Shown: positions 34,074-44,134 of the stretch, piece after piece
Layout of the letters: the number at the start of each line of letters is the position of its first letter
Position numbering within the stretch: position 1 is the stretch's first letter
From: Shouchella oshimensis
Lineage (GTDB): Bacteria; Bacillota; Bacilli; Bacillales; Bacillaceae_D
DNA: 64,000 bases
Assembly (NCBI RefSeq): GCF_002019765.1
Contig: NZ_KV917380.1
Location: 3,769,836-3,833,835, forward strand
Direction: 5' to 3'
The notes under the pieces: generated by a model
What the model was told of the DNA's origin: nothing
What the model saw: the letters and a program-made list of their open reading frames with translations, nothing else
Databases searched by the model: none
Position numbers and translations under genes: made by a program

Positions 34074-34532
34074 TGCGTTTTTATTACCTCCATTCATTTT
34101 TAATTTTTATATCATCATATGAAAATACAGTGACAATACAAGATAAATGTTGCTTACTAAATAAACTTTCTACAATTCAATGATACGGTTGTTAGCAATG
34201 GTAATCTGTTTGTATAACTAACGAGCAAGGGCATTCGAATGGATTGAAGTTTTTCCAACATAATAAATTTATACATAACGATTTTCACTTATAAACCGGT
34301 TTAAAAAGAGATGTGAGAGATCTTGGAAGGGGTACAATAAAAGAACCGCTCAAAATGGTTATTCATTAAGATTTCCCCTTTCCTTCTTTCAAATTTAAGA
34401 ACGGTTTTTACTTTAGAATGTAACTTCTTAAGGCCTTTAATTAGTCGTATCCTCCCGCTGTATCCCCATAAACCCATTCTTTCTAAGTATTTTATGTCTT
34501 AAAGCCGTTTTTGATTGGGCCTTTCATTTAGA
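34074..34532. other. intergenic stretch, no gene seen
   Basis: About 460 AT-rich bases with scattered short inverted repeats (e.g. AAACCGGTTT near 34296) and no credible coding sequence. Confidence 0.35.
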
Positions 34533-34705
34533 TTAACGCACGAAAAAATAAATGAAGAGTAACGTCATTAAATCAATACCATTCATAAAATGAGGTAGAA
34601 CAGTAAATCTGTAATAGCAAAACCTAATGTGATCGGAATATAAGATCGTTTGTTTATTCGTTGGTCCATTAATGAACGTACATTGGACTCACTATAGATT
34701 TGCAT
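34533..34705 (-). pseudogene. possible frameshifted small membrane protein
   Basis: An ATG at 34705 opens MQIYSESNVRSLMDQRINKR followed by a hydrophobic segment ending at TGA. One base out of frame the sequence continues HFMNGIDLMTLLFIYFFVR to a stop at 34533. A single-base change would join these into a ~57-aa membrane protein. The AAGGAG upstream is too far (about 20 bases) from the ATG, so the evidence is weak. Confidence 0.25.
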
Positions 34706-34756
34706 GCGCTAAAACACTATATTGATCTCCTTAACCGCTATCAATCTATTACGTAA

Positions 34757-34786
34757 AAAAACCAGCAGTCTATCAGACTACTGGTT
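34757..34786 (-). terminator. terminator of the iol operon
   Basis: On the minus strand ACCAGTAGTCTG pairs with CAGACTGCTGGT around a short loop, followed by seven T, just after the symporter stop codon. Confidence 0.9.
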
Positions 34787-34791
34787 TAACG

Positions 34792-36381
34792 CTATTGTGC
34801 AATTCCCCAAGGTGAAAAGATTAGGTATGTACCAAGAACAGTGATGACAACAACTGCACTAACCCAGTACCGATGCTTCCAAGGGGTGAGATCCACTTTT
34901 TGCTTGCCTGTCTCGAATACAAACGGCGTTGTGGTTTTTTGCAATCGGCTAACACCCCATAAAATAAACAAGTCAACAAAGAACATAACACTAAAAACGT
35001 ATAAGTAATGGACATCTAAGAATAACTGCGATGCTCCATAAACAATGACATGAAAGATAAATGTAAATTTAGCCGCGAAAGGCGTAGCATATTTTGAATA
35101 AAATCCTAATAGCACGATAACAAGAAGTGGCATGCTATACAAACCGTTGAATTGTTGGACCACATGATATAAACCAGCAGGTGCAAATGAAATGAGTGGA
35201 GCAATAATGATTGCCGTTAAACCGACACCGATTGTGAAGATCTTGCCAACACGGGTAATTTGCTTATCTGTTTTCTCTTTTCCTATGGGCTTATAAAAGT
35301 CAAGTGTGAGTAGTGTCGAAGCAGCGTTTAGTGCGCCAATAAATGAACTTAAAATGGCTCCAAAGATGACGGCAGCAAACACACCAAACATCCATTCAGG
35401 TAAAACAGCAGATACCAACATTGGGTAAGCATTATCAGAATTCGAGATGCCGTCCCCGAACATATTTAACGCAATGATGCCTGGAAAAACAAGAAAAAGA
35501 GCGCCGAAAATCTTGAAAAAACCTACATATAATGCACCTTTTTGCCCCTCTCGAAGATCTCTTCCTGCCAAGACTTTTTGCACAATCATTTGGTTTGTAC
35601 ACCAAAAAAATAAGTTATTAAAAAACATCCCTAAAAATAACGTTGGCCATGGTACATAAGCAGAATCAACTGCTCCAATCGCATTAAGCATTTCAGGCGT
35701 ATTTTGACGTATCGTCTCAAAACCTGACAACATATTTCCATTCCCTAACATCATTAAACCAAAAATTGGTACAGATAAACCAGCTATAAGTAAGCCAATT
35801 CCGTAGATAGTGTCACTAAATGCAGCTAACCTTAATCCACCTAACATTAAGTATGCAAGACCAACAACCCCTATTCCACCAGCAATGAATGCAATCGCAA
35901 CAAGTGGTTCGACTCCAAGCATTTCATCAACTGAGAAGATTTGGTTAAACACTAAGGAGCCCGAATAAAGAACGACTGGTAAGAAAGATACAACGTATGT
36001 AAATATGAATAAGGCAGATGCAATCTTCTTTGTGGTTTTGTCAAAGCGTACCTCTATAAAGTCCGTAACTGTATCTACACCATGCTTTAAATATTTTGGA
36101 AGAAAAATTAATGCCAGGGCGACAATCGCAATTGCCGATGTTACTTCCCAAGCCATTACCTCCATTCCAGCAACATAGCTTTGTCCGTTCTGACCAACAA
36201 TCTGTTCTGTTGAGAGATTCGTACCAATTACAGTACCAGCGATTACAATACCAGTTAAGCTACGACCACCTAAGAAGTACCCTTCTGAGCTCGAATTATT
36301 AATCGTCCTACTTTTTCGATAAGCAAAAATCCATATCGCCACAACAATAAAAAGAAACGTGGCTATCGCAAAAGCGTTCAA
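34792..36381 (-). CDS. sodium:solute symporter (SSS family), probable inositol transporter
   Basis: A 529-aa sodium-coupled symporter with ~13-14 membrane spans, of the SGLT-like branch. The N-terminal EGYFLGGRSLTGIVIAGTVIGTNLSTEQIVGQNGQSY and ILSSFIGALNAASTLLTLDFYKPI are characteristic. TTG 36381 is the start codon, behind AAAGGGGG. It is the last gene of the iol operon, where B. subtilis instead has the MFS carrier IolF, so uptake of myo- or another inositol is the likely role (inference from position). Confidence 0.85.
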   Translation of the reverse strand: MNAFAIATFLFIVVAIWIFAYRKSRTINNSSSEGYFLGGRSLTGIVIAGTVIGTNLSTEQIVGQNGQSYVAGMEVMAWEVTSAIAIVALALIFLPKYLKHGVDTVTDFIEVRFDKTTKKIASALFIFTYVVSFLPVVLYSGSLVFNQIFSVDEMLGVEPLVAIAFIAGGIGVVGLAYLMLGGLRLAAFSDTIYGIGLLIAGLSVPIFGLMMLGNGNMLSGFETIRQNTPEMLNAIGAVDSAYVPWPTLFLGMFFNNLFFWCTNQMIVQKVLAGRDLREGQKGALYVGFFKIFGALFLVFPGIIALNMFGDGISNSDNAYPMLVSAVLPEWMFGVFAAVIFGAILSSFIGALNAASTLLTLDFYKPIGKEKTDKQITRVGKIFTIGVGLTAIIIAPLISFAPAGLYHVVQQFNGLYSMPLLVIVLLGFYSKYATPFAAKFTFIFHVIVYGASQLFLDVHYLYVFSVMFFVDLFILWGVSRLQKTTTPFVFETGKQKVDLTPWKHRYWVSAVVVITVLGTYLIFSPWGIAQ

Positions 36382-36439
36382 AATTATTTTCCCCCTTTTT
36401 CAACCTAATAGGGTGAGCGCGCATGTATACGCTTCCTTT

Positions 36440-37471
36440 TTATAGGTGCGTTTTTTCCGGTGCAAACTCTTCTACAATAACTTTTTTTCCTGTTTGATAA
36501 GCGTGTGTTGCTGCTAAAGCCACTCGCAAATCTTGAGTAGCATCTTTATCATCCACAATCGGCTTTTCACCAGTCTGTATACAGTGGATAAAATGCTTCA
36601 GTTCTTCAATGTATGCCACACGGAATCTTGTTTGGAAATCAGGAAACACCTTAAAATTACTTCCATCTTGGTTCAATACGGTTACCTGCTGTTCTCTCAA
36701 GTCGCCTATAAACAAAGCACCTTCTGTCCCAATGACTTCAGCACGAATATCATAGCCATAAGGAGAATTCCTAGACACTTCCATGTCGCCAATGGCACCA
36801 TTTGCAAACTCAACGTAAGTCAACCCATGATCGAGATCATTGAATTCTTTCATAAATTCATATTTTAATACGTTTCCATGAGCGGCAACCGAGGTAATCT
36901 CTGTATTAAACAAGTAACGAGCAATGTCATAATCATGAATGGAACAATCAACGAAAATACCTCCACTACTCTTTATAAATTCCGGTGGAGGTGATCCCGG
37001 ATCCCTTGTAAACGCTTTAAAATAGAGCGGTCGCCCAATTTCGCCGTTATCAATTCGACGTTTGGCATCAACGTAACCCGGATCAAATCGACGCATAAAG
37101 CCAACCTGACAGATAATACCAGCTTTTTTCACTGCCACTGAGACTTTTTCCGATTCTTCTAGATTTAACGTTAATGGTTTTTCAACAAATATATGTTTTT
37201 GATAATAAGCAGCTTTTTTTATAATTTCAGCATGAGTGCTCGTTGGCGTTACGATGACAACAGCATCTACTACTGGGTGAGTAAGAGCATCCTCAATGTT
37301 GGTAGAGTGAAACTCAATTCCGAATTCACCCGCTACTTCCTTCGCCCTGCCTGGTAGTGGGTCCACCACCATATATAAATTTGCCCCATGTACTTCGGTT
37401 AAAAGATTTTTCGTATGGGAATAACCGAGACGACCGAGTCCTAGTACTGCTATATTTATGCGCTTTTTCAT
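36440..37471 (-). CDS. Gfo/Idh/MocA oxidoreductase, second inositol dehydrogenase
   Basis: An NAD(P)-dependent oxidoreductase with an N-terminal Rossmann fold (INIAVLGLGRLGYSHTKNL) and the family motif EKPLTLNLEESEKV. The catalytic-region signature GGIFVDCSIHDYDIARYL supplies the Asp/His pair. Start ATG 37471 follows AAAGGA; the upstream ATG is inside the ribosome binding site. It is distinct from the IolG at 38377 and closer to the inositol/scyllo-inositol dehydrogenases of the IolX/IolG2 kind. Being fifteen bases after iolJ, it belongs to the iol operon and may let the cell use another inositol isomer. Confidence 0.82.
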   Translation of the reverse strand: MKKRINIAVLGLGRLGYSHTKNLLTEVHGANLYMVVDPLPGRAKEVAGEFGIEFHSTNIEDALTHPVVDAVVIVTPTSTHAEIIKKAAYYQKHIFVEKPLTLNLEESEKVSVAVKKAGIICQVGFMRRFDPGYVDAKRRIDNGEIGRPLYFKAFTRDPGSPPPEFIKSSGGIFVDCSIHDYDIARYLFNTEITSVAAHGNVLKYEFMKEFNDLDHGLTYVEFANGAIGDMEVSRNSPYGYDIRAEVIGTEGALFIGDLREQQVTVLNQDGSNFKVFPDFQTRFRVAYIEELKHFIHCIQTGEKPIVDDKDATQDLRVALAATHAYQTGKKVIVEEFAPEKTHL

Positions 37472-37485
37472 TTCAAACATCCTTT

Positions 37486-38361
37486 CTAAAACTTCGGCCT
37501 AACCAGATTGGCTTTGTGAGTTGAGCCGAACTCCTTCAGCTTTTGCTGTACTGCTTCTTGAACAGCATGAATGGCCGGGGTTAATAAAGTTGCAGGCTCA
37601 AACGCATCCGGTTGCTTAATCAACTGTTTCCTTAGTTGATCAGACCAAGCAATCATACATTCTGTATTAATATTCACCTTGGCATGCCCTAACTGAATGG
37701 CTCGCTCTAAATCATGACTTGGAATGCCTGAAGCACCATGAAGCACAAGTGGAATATCCGTCACCTTTGAGATTTGTTCCATTTCCTTAAACCCTAGCTT
37801 AGGTTCTCCATGATAACGACCATGAACCGAGCCTAATGCTGCTGCTAATGCATCAATATTCGCCTCTGTAACTAAACGCTCACATTCATCGACATTCGCA
37901 TATGATACGCCACCAATCACACCATCTTCCGTTCCACCAACCGTCCCAACTTCTGCTTCAACACTAACACCAAACTTTACAGCATAATCTGAAACTTCTT
38001 TTGTCATCGCAATATTCTCTTCAATCGATAGGTGCGATCCATCAATCATGACCGAACTAAATCCAGCGTCAATGGCTTGAAAGCACGATTGAACATTTCT
38101 ACCATGATCAAGATGCAAAACAACAGGAACGTTTATATTCAATTCATTGATTAAGGAGTCGACAAAAGAAACGACTGTACGATATCCACCTAAGTAATCA
38201 ATCATTCTCTCTGATGCTGCTGCGATAACAGGTGATTGTTCTTCCTCAGCAGCAAGAAGAATTGCTTTAGTCCATTGCAATCCATTTATATTAAATTGAC
38301 CGATTGCATAGCGATTTTTCTTTGCTTCTACGAGTAGCTCTTTCATGAAAGCAAACGCCAT
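37486..38361 (-). CDS. iolJ: 6-phospho-5-dehydro-2-deoxy-D-gluconate aldolase IolJ
   Basis: A class II aldolase that splits the phosphorylated inositol intermediate into dihydroxyacetone phosphate and malonate semialdehyde. The N-terminus MAFAFMKELLVEAKKNRYAIGQFN is almost that of B. subtilis IolJ, which decides the start (38361). Zinc-binding motifs are VVLHLDHGRN and GSVHGRYHGEPKL, and LVLHGASGIPSHDLERAI holds the third. The length is 291 aa. It lies in iol order after iolG. Confidence 0.93.
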   Translation of the reverse strand: MAFAFMKELLVEAKKNRYAIGQFNINGLQWTKAILLAAEEEQSPVIAAASERMIDYLGGYRTVVSFVDSLINELNINVPVVLHLDHGRNVQSCFQAIDAGFSSVMIDGSHLSIEENIAMTKEVSDYAVKFGVSVEAEVGTVGGTEDGVIGGVSYANVDECERLVTEANIDALAAALGSVHGRYHGEPKLGFKEMEQISKVTDIPLVLHGASGIPSHDLERAIQLGHAKVNINTECMIAWSDQLRKQLIKQPDAFEPATLLTPAIHAVQEAVQQKLKEFGSTHKANLVRPKF

Positions 38362-38376
38362 GTTACCCACCCCTCT

Positions 38377-39441
<1,065 letters not shown>

Positions 39442-40359
39442 TTAACTATCGACTGTTCCGATACTCTTCTTTAATAATTTACTATCAATGTACTCTCTTG
39501 CTTTTAAAGCGTATTCCAATGGATGAGCAATTTCTGGGTCTTGCTCCGCTTCAACAACGATCCAGCCTTGATATCCCTTCTTTACTAAACGTAAAAACAC
39601 AGGTTCAAAATCAATGCAACCATCTCCCGGAACCGTAAACATTCCTCTTAAAAATGACTGTCTGAACGTTAAACCATCTTGTTCACATGTTGTCAGTACA
39701 TCTTTGCGAACATCTTTAAAATGAACGTGGTTTATTCGATGACAGTATGTATCTAACACTGATAGGTACTCACCGTCAGCGATAAACGTATGACCCGTAT
39801 CGTATAGTAACCCAACAAGATTCAGATTCGTCCCCTCCATCAACCGCTTCACTTCTTCTTTCGTCTGTACAACCGTCCCCATATGAGAATGATAAGCAAG
39901 TTTCAAACCATAGGATTTAGCAATTCCACCTAATCTGTCTAACCCTTGACACACGATTTCCCATTCTTCATCTGTTAGGGTTGGTTTACGGTTTAATGCA
40001 AAGACGTTTTGCTCTTCATTTTGTACACTGTACGTTTGTTCCGATACTACAGCGACTTCAGCATTCACTTCCTTTAGATACGCACAATGCTCGTGAAACA
40101 AAGCTGCAGTTGCACTTACACCATCACGAATGAGATAGCTTGAAAACCATTGACCTACAATTCTTAACTGCCGAAGTTGTATTTCCTTATTTAAAATAGA
40201 AGCTTCAGGAAAAAACCCTCCAACTTCTGTTCCTTCGAACTTTGCGACAACTACATCACTAAGAAGATGGGCAAGTGTGTTACCTGCCCCTATTTCTGGC
40301 AAATCGTCATTACGCCAGCCAATAGGCGCAATGCCCCATCTAATCTGCTTACTGGTCAG
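39442..40359 (-). CDS. iolE: myo-inosose-2 dehydratase IolE, apparent CTG start
   Basis: IolE dehydrates 2-keto-myo-inositol to a trihydroxycyclohexane dione. The usual N-terminus (…[21 protein letters not shown]) is encoded in frame upstream of the first conventional start: codons from 40359 read (CTG)[19 protein letters not shown], then PEIGAGNTL. No ATG, GTG or TTG lies between the in-frame iolD stop (40372) and TTG 40302, and AAGGGGAG sits six bases before CTG 40359. The protein would be 305 aa, the family length; starting at 40302 would cut away a conserved, probably essential strand. [12 protein letters not shown], YDTGHT and HVHFKDVR show the sugar-isomerase-type TIM barrel with metal ligands. 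Confidence 0.88.
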   Translation of the reverse strand: MTSKQIRWGIAPIGWRNDDLPEIGAGNTLAHLLSDVVVAKFEGTEVGGFFPEASILNKEIQLRQLRIVGQWFSSYLIRDGVSATAALFHEHCAYLKEVNAEVAVVSEQTYSVQNEEQNVFALNRKPTLTDEEWEIVCQGLDRLGGIAKSYGLKLAYHSHMGTVVQTKEEVKRLMEGTNLNLVGLLYDTGHTFIADGEYLSVLDTYCHRINHVHFKDVRKDVLTTCEQDGLTFRQSFLRGMFTVPGDGCIDFEPVFLRLVKKGYQGWIVVEAEQDPEIAHPLEYALKAREYIDSKLLKKSIGTVDS

Positions 40360-40371
40360 AATAATCTCCCC

Positions 40372-42282
40372 TTAATAGAGCTTTGCTGTATTTAATTTCG
40401 TTTGGTGTTGCTGATGTGCCCGCTGAACCGACGTTACGTTTGATGTTTCTGCAACACCAACATTCCACCAGCTCTCGTACCCATCTGTCATTGTTTTCGG
40501 GAGAACTTTAATTTCAATAAGCGTGGAAACCTCTTGACACATTGCATCCTTCACTGCTTTTTGAAGTTGTTCCACTGACGATACCCGGTAGACTTTTGCA
40601 CCATATGCTTCTGCAATTTTGGCGTAATCAATGTTCATAATGTCGCCTGTATGTGTGCGAAATTCACAACCATGACTACCGCTTCCATGATCCATTTGTA
40701 AATTACTTATACAACCGAATCCAGCGTTATCAAATAAGACAACATTCAATTTATACCCATACTGAATGGCTGTGACCAGCTCGGAGTGCATCATAAGAAA
40801 ACTGCCATCTCCTACAAGAGAATAGACTTCTTTTTCAGGTTCAGCTAGCTTCGCACCGAAACCACCTGCAATTTCGTAGCCCATACAAGAGTAGCCATAC
40901 TCTAGGTGGTATGTATTTGGTGTTTCTGTATCCCATAAACGTTGTAGATCTCCTGGGAGAGATCCAGCTGCACAAACGATTACTGCATCTTTAGCTATCG
41001 CTTTATTAAGTGCTATTAAAGCAGTTGTTTGTGGGAATTCGGTGTTTAATGTATCTGCATACTCATTTAATACTTGTTGCGAAAACTGTCCCTCGATTTC
41101 AGGTTTAAACCGATTACGATCAAATGAAATAGAAGACAACCGTTCTCTTTCCTGAATCCACTCTTTTTTCCACGAATCAATAGAACCATGATTACTTCTA
41201 TAGCCCTTTAATTTCTCAAAAAGAATAGATAACGTTACCCTCGCATCTGCTACAACCTGCACAGCGTCCATCTTATACGCGTGCATCCGGCTAGCATTGA
41301 TATTTACAAAGGAAGCTTTGTCAAAAGAGAATGCCGTTTTGGAGGAAGATGTAAAATCTGTGTAGCGTGTTCCTACTCCAATGACTAAATCAGCCTCTTT
41401 TGCTGCAAGGTTCGCTGCTTTTGTACCTGTCACACCAACCCCCCCTAAATTAAGCGGATGATGGCTTTCAACGGTTGATTTACCGGCTTGTGTTTCAACC
41501 ATAGGAACACGATATGTCTCAGAAAAAGTGACTAATTCATCTCGAGCTTCGGAGTATTTTGCCCCACCACCAACAATAATAAGAGGTTTTTTACTTTTGC
41601 GTATTGCTTGAATGGCCTGATCTATTTCACGACTAGTAGGTTCACTTCGATCCACATAATGGACTCTTTTTTCAAAAAAAGACATTGGGTAATCGTACGC
41701 TTCCCCCTCGACATCTTGAGCGATACAAATCGTTACAGGACCTGCTTTCGCCGGGTCAGTCATCACTTCAAATGCTCGAAGCAAGCTACTCATCAATTGT
41801 TCTGGTCGAACCACACGATCCCAGTAACGGGATACTGGTTTTAATGCATCATTTGTAGTAATTGCTGCACTATATTCTTGTTCGAACTGTTGTAAAACCG
41901 GATCAGGCTGTCGCGTGGCAAACGTATCAGCTGGAAGAAGTAGGACTGGGATGTTATTCGCTAAAGCTGTTCCAGCGGCAGGCACTAAGTTAGCCGCTCC
42001 TGGACCAACAGAAGTGGTAACAGCATAAATCTTCTTTCTAAGCATTTGTTTTGAATACGCGATGGCTGCATGTGCCATCCCTTGTTCGTTTTTTCCTTGA
42101 ATGACTTTAAGATGACCAGCATCTTGTTCAAGTGCTTGACCAATTCCGAGCACATTGCCATGACCAAAGATGTTGAACATCCCTTCAACAAAGTGCTCCT
42201 CTTTTCCATCTACTGAAATAAACTGGTTGTTTAAAAATTTCACAAGGGCTTGACCTGTTGTCAAACGAATTGTTTCTGCCAT
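40372..42282 (-). CDS. iolD: 3D-(3,5/4)-trihydroxycyclohexane-1,2-dione hydrolase IolD
   Basis: A thiamine-diphosphate enzyme that opens the inositol-derived ring to 5-deoxy-glucuronate. It is 636 aa, as usual. The N-terminal Pyr domain has GQALVKFLNNQFISVDGKE and FGHGNVLGIGQAL; the central domain has IVGGGAKYSEARDEL; the C-terminal PP domain has the ThDP motif GDGSFLMMHSELVTAIQYGYKLNVVLFDNAGFG. The start at 42282 has AAAGGAGG. It sits between iolC (17 bases) and iolE (12 bases to the proposed CTG). Confidence 0.95.
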   Translation of the reverse strand: MAETIRLTTGQALVKFLNNQFISVDGKEEHFVEGMFNIFGHGNVLGIGQALEQDAGHLKVIQGKNEQGMAHAAIAYSKQMLRKKIYAVTTSVGPGAANLVPAAGTALANNIPVLLLPADTFATRQPDPVLQQFEQEYSAAITTNDALKPVSRYWDRVVRPEQLMSSLLRAFEVMTDPAKAGPVTICIAQDVEGEAYDYPMSFFEKRVHYVDRSEPTSREIDQAIQAIRKSKKPLIIVGGGAKYSEARDELVTFSETYRVPMVETQAGKSTVESHHPLNLGGVGVTGTKAANLAAKEADLVIGVGTRYTDFTSSSKTAFSFDKASFVNINASRMHAYKMDAVQVVADARVTLSILFEKLKGYRSNHGSIDSWKKEWIQERERLSSISFDRNRFKPEIEGQFSQQVLNEYADTLNTEFPQTTALIALNKAIAKDAVIVCAAGSLPGDLQRLWDTETPNTYHLEYGYSCMGYEIAGGFGAKLAEPEKEVYSLVGDGSFLMMHSELVTAIQYGYKLNVVLFDNAGFGCISNLQMDHGSGSHGCEFRTHTGDIMNIDYAKIAEAYGAKVYRVSSVEQLQKAVKDAMCQEVSTLIEIKVLPKTMTDGYESWWNVGVAETSNVTSVQRAHQQHQTKLNTAKLY

Positions 42283-42299
42283 GATCTCACAGCCTCCTT

Positions 42300-43286
42300 T
42301 TAAACACGCTGTTCGTGTTGCTTTAAGAGATCTTCGATTTCTCCAACCGTCGGCATTGCTTCTGATGAGCTATGCTTACTGACCACAATTGCCGCTGAAG
42401 CACCGCCGAACTGTAACGCTTCCTGCGTTGATTTTCCGTTTACAAGTGCATATAGAAAAGCAGATGCATACGAATCGCCTGCACCGAACGTTTTCAAAAC
42501 GTTAGATGGATAGGCTTTAGCCCGGGTAATGGTCCCATCTTCTTCGAATGCAATAGAACCGTCCACACCATGCTTAATGACAACAAGTTCAGCTCGATGT
42601 GCAAGTAACGCTTTTGCTGTTTGTTCATCATCACCATTTTCTTGATTTTCAAGAATGTCATATTCATCACGTGTTCCAATGACAAGATTCGCTTGTTCTG
42701 CTGCCCACTTATAATAAACAGACGTCTCTTCTGCTGATTGCCATGTATATGGTCGATAATCTAATTCAAATACGATCGTCACGTTGTTCTTTTTTGCATA
42801 ACCCACTGCTTGAAATACCGCTTCACGAGAAGGGCTTTGGGCAAGTGCCGTCCCTGAAACTAACAACATTTTTGCTTCGGCAATATATGCCTCTGATACT
42901 TCTTCCGGACGCAAGAATAAATCTGCTACCTCTGTGCGATACATTAAAATACTGCACTCTTCAGGACTCTTAATCTCTGTAAATGTTAAACCTGTCTTAT
43001 GACCTTCTGTATCCGTTATCATTTCTGACGTATCTACGCCAACGCCATCCATATATGAGCGAATAAATCTGCCATGCTGATCATCAGCCAATTTACCAAT
43101 AAATCCTGTTTTTAAGCCTAATTTTGATGAACCAATCGCAACGTTTGCTGGTGATCCACCTACATATTTAGAAAATGTCATCGTTTCTTCCATCGGACGA
43201 TTGTATTCCGTTGCATTTAAATCGATACACGCGCGCCCAATCGCAACTAAATCAAACCGTTTATCTTTTGCAAACGTAACTGTCAT
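42300..43286 (-). CDS. iolC: 5-dehydro-2-deoxygluconokinase IolC
   Basis: A PfkB-family sugar kinase that phosphorylates 2-deoxy-5-keto-D-gluconate. RFDLVAIGRACIDLNATEYNRPMEETMTFSKYVGGSPANVAIGSSKLGLKTGFIGKL is the substrate part, and the PfkB signature KTFGAGDSYASAFLYALV holds the catalytic Asp near the C-terminus. ATG 43286 starts one base after the iolB stop, so translation is coupled; the longer in-frame start inside iolB is not supported. It is 328 aa, a normal length. Confidence 0.94.
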   Translation of the reverse strand: MTVTFAKDKRFDLVAIGRACIDLNATEYNRPMEETMTFSKYVGGSPANVAIGSSKLGLKTGFIGKLADDQHGRFIRSYMDGVGVDTSEMITDTEGHKTGLTFTEIKSPEECSILMYRTEVADLFLRPEEVSEAYIAEAKMLLVSGTALAQSPSREAVFQAVGYAKKNNVTIVFELDYRPYTWQSAEETSVYYKWAAEQANLVIGTRDEYDILENQENGDDEQTAKALLAHRAELVVIKHGVDGSIAFEEDGTITRAKAYPSNVLKTFGAGDSYASAFLYALVNGKSTQEALQFGGASAAIVVSKHSSSEAMPTVGEIEDLLKQHEQRV

Positions 43287-43287
43287 T

Positions 43288-44112
43288 TTACGAATCCTCA
43301 CGATCTAAGATCCACTCATGAGCTGGATCATTATAAAATTTCCAAGTCCGCTTTGGACCTGCCATTACATTTAAATAGTATGATGTATAGCCATCAGGCA
43401 CGCCAACTGGATGATAACCAGCTGGCACTAAAACAACATCTTCATTTTCAACAGTCATCGTTTCATCTAAGCTACGGTCATCTGTGTAAACACGTTGAAA
43501 AACAAACCCTTGTGGCGGATCTTGTTCATGGTAATACGTCTCTTCCAAAAATGATTCGTGCGGCAAATTATCTTGATCGTGCTTATGAGGTGGGTAACTA
43601 GAGAAATTCCCGCTCTCCGTATACACTTCTACAACTAGTAAAGAATCAGCCACATCCAGTGAATCTGGTAAAATATTATGGACAGACCGCTGATTCATTT
43701 TTATGCCACGATGCTCTGGTTGGATATCTTTAGCGGGAAGTAAGCGGTTAGGACGTTTTGTCATCCCAGGTGCATAACAAAGCGCTACTCTAGCATTCGT
43801 ATCAGCTTGAATACGAAAAGTTGTCTCTTTTGTTATATACACACTATCTGTCGGAACTTTTTCAAATACACTTTTTCTAGTCCCAATGGATGAAAATGTA
43901 TCCTCTCCTGCCGTGACAGATGCTTTCCCTGTCACAATGACGGCACAGCACTCTTGGTTTGTTAATGTTTCTTCATACAGTGCGCCTTCTGTGAGGTCAA
44001 TGACGGAAAATCCAACGTATTCAAGAGGCGTTCGACCGTCTTTCACTTCATGTATCAACGTCACACCTTTAGATAATGGCTTCTTTTCCGGTTTGCGTAA
44101 TAACTTAGGCAT
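43288..44112 (-). CDS. iolB: 5-deoxy-glucuronate isomerase IolB
   Basis: IolB isomerises 5-deoxy-glucuronate to 2-deoxy-5-keto-gluconate. It is a bicupin protein of 274 aa. FSSYPPHKHDQDNLPHESFLEETYYHEQDPPQGFVFQRVYT carries the metal-binding His and Glu residues, and VLVPAGYHPVGVPDGYTSYYLNVMAGPKR is a strong family signature. The start MPKLLRKPEKKP at 44112 has AGGAGG upstream. It is the second gene of the operon, between iolA and iolC. Confidence 0.95.
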   Translation of the reverse strand: MPKLLRKPEKKPLSKGVTLIHEVKDGRTPLEYVGFSVIDLTEGALYEETLTNQECCAVIVTGKASVTAGEDTFSSIGTRKSVFEKVPTDSVYITKETTFRIQADTNARVALCYAPGMTKRPNRLLPAKDIQPEHRGIKMNQRSVHNILPDSLDVADSLLVVEVYTESGNFSSYPPHKHDQDNLPHESFLEETYYHEQDPPQGFVFQRVYTDDRSLDETMTVENEDVVLVPAGYHPVGVPDGYTSYYLNVMAGPKRTWKFYNDPAHEWILDREDS

Positions 44113-44134
44113 ATAATCCTCCTGTGCATCTAAA

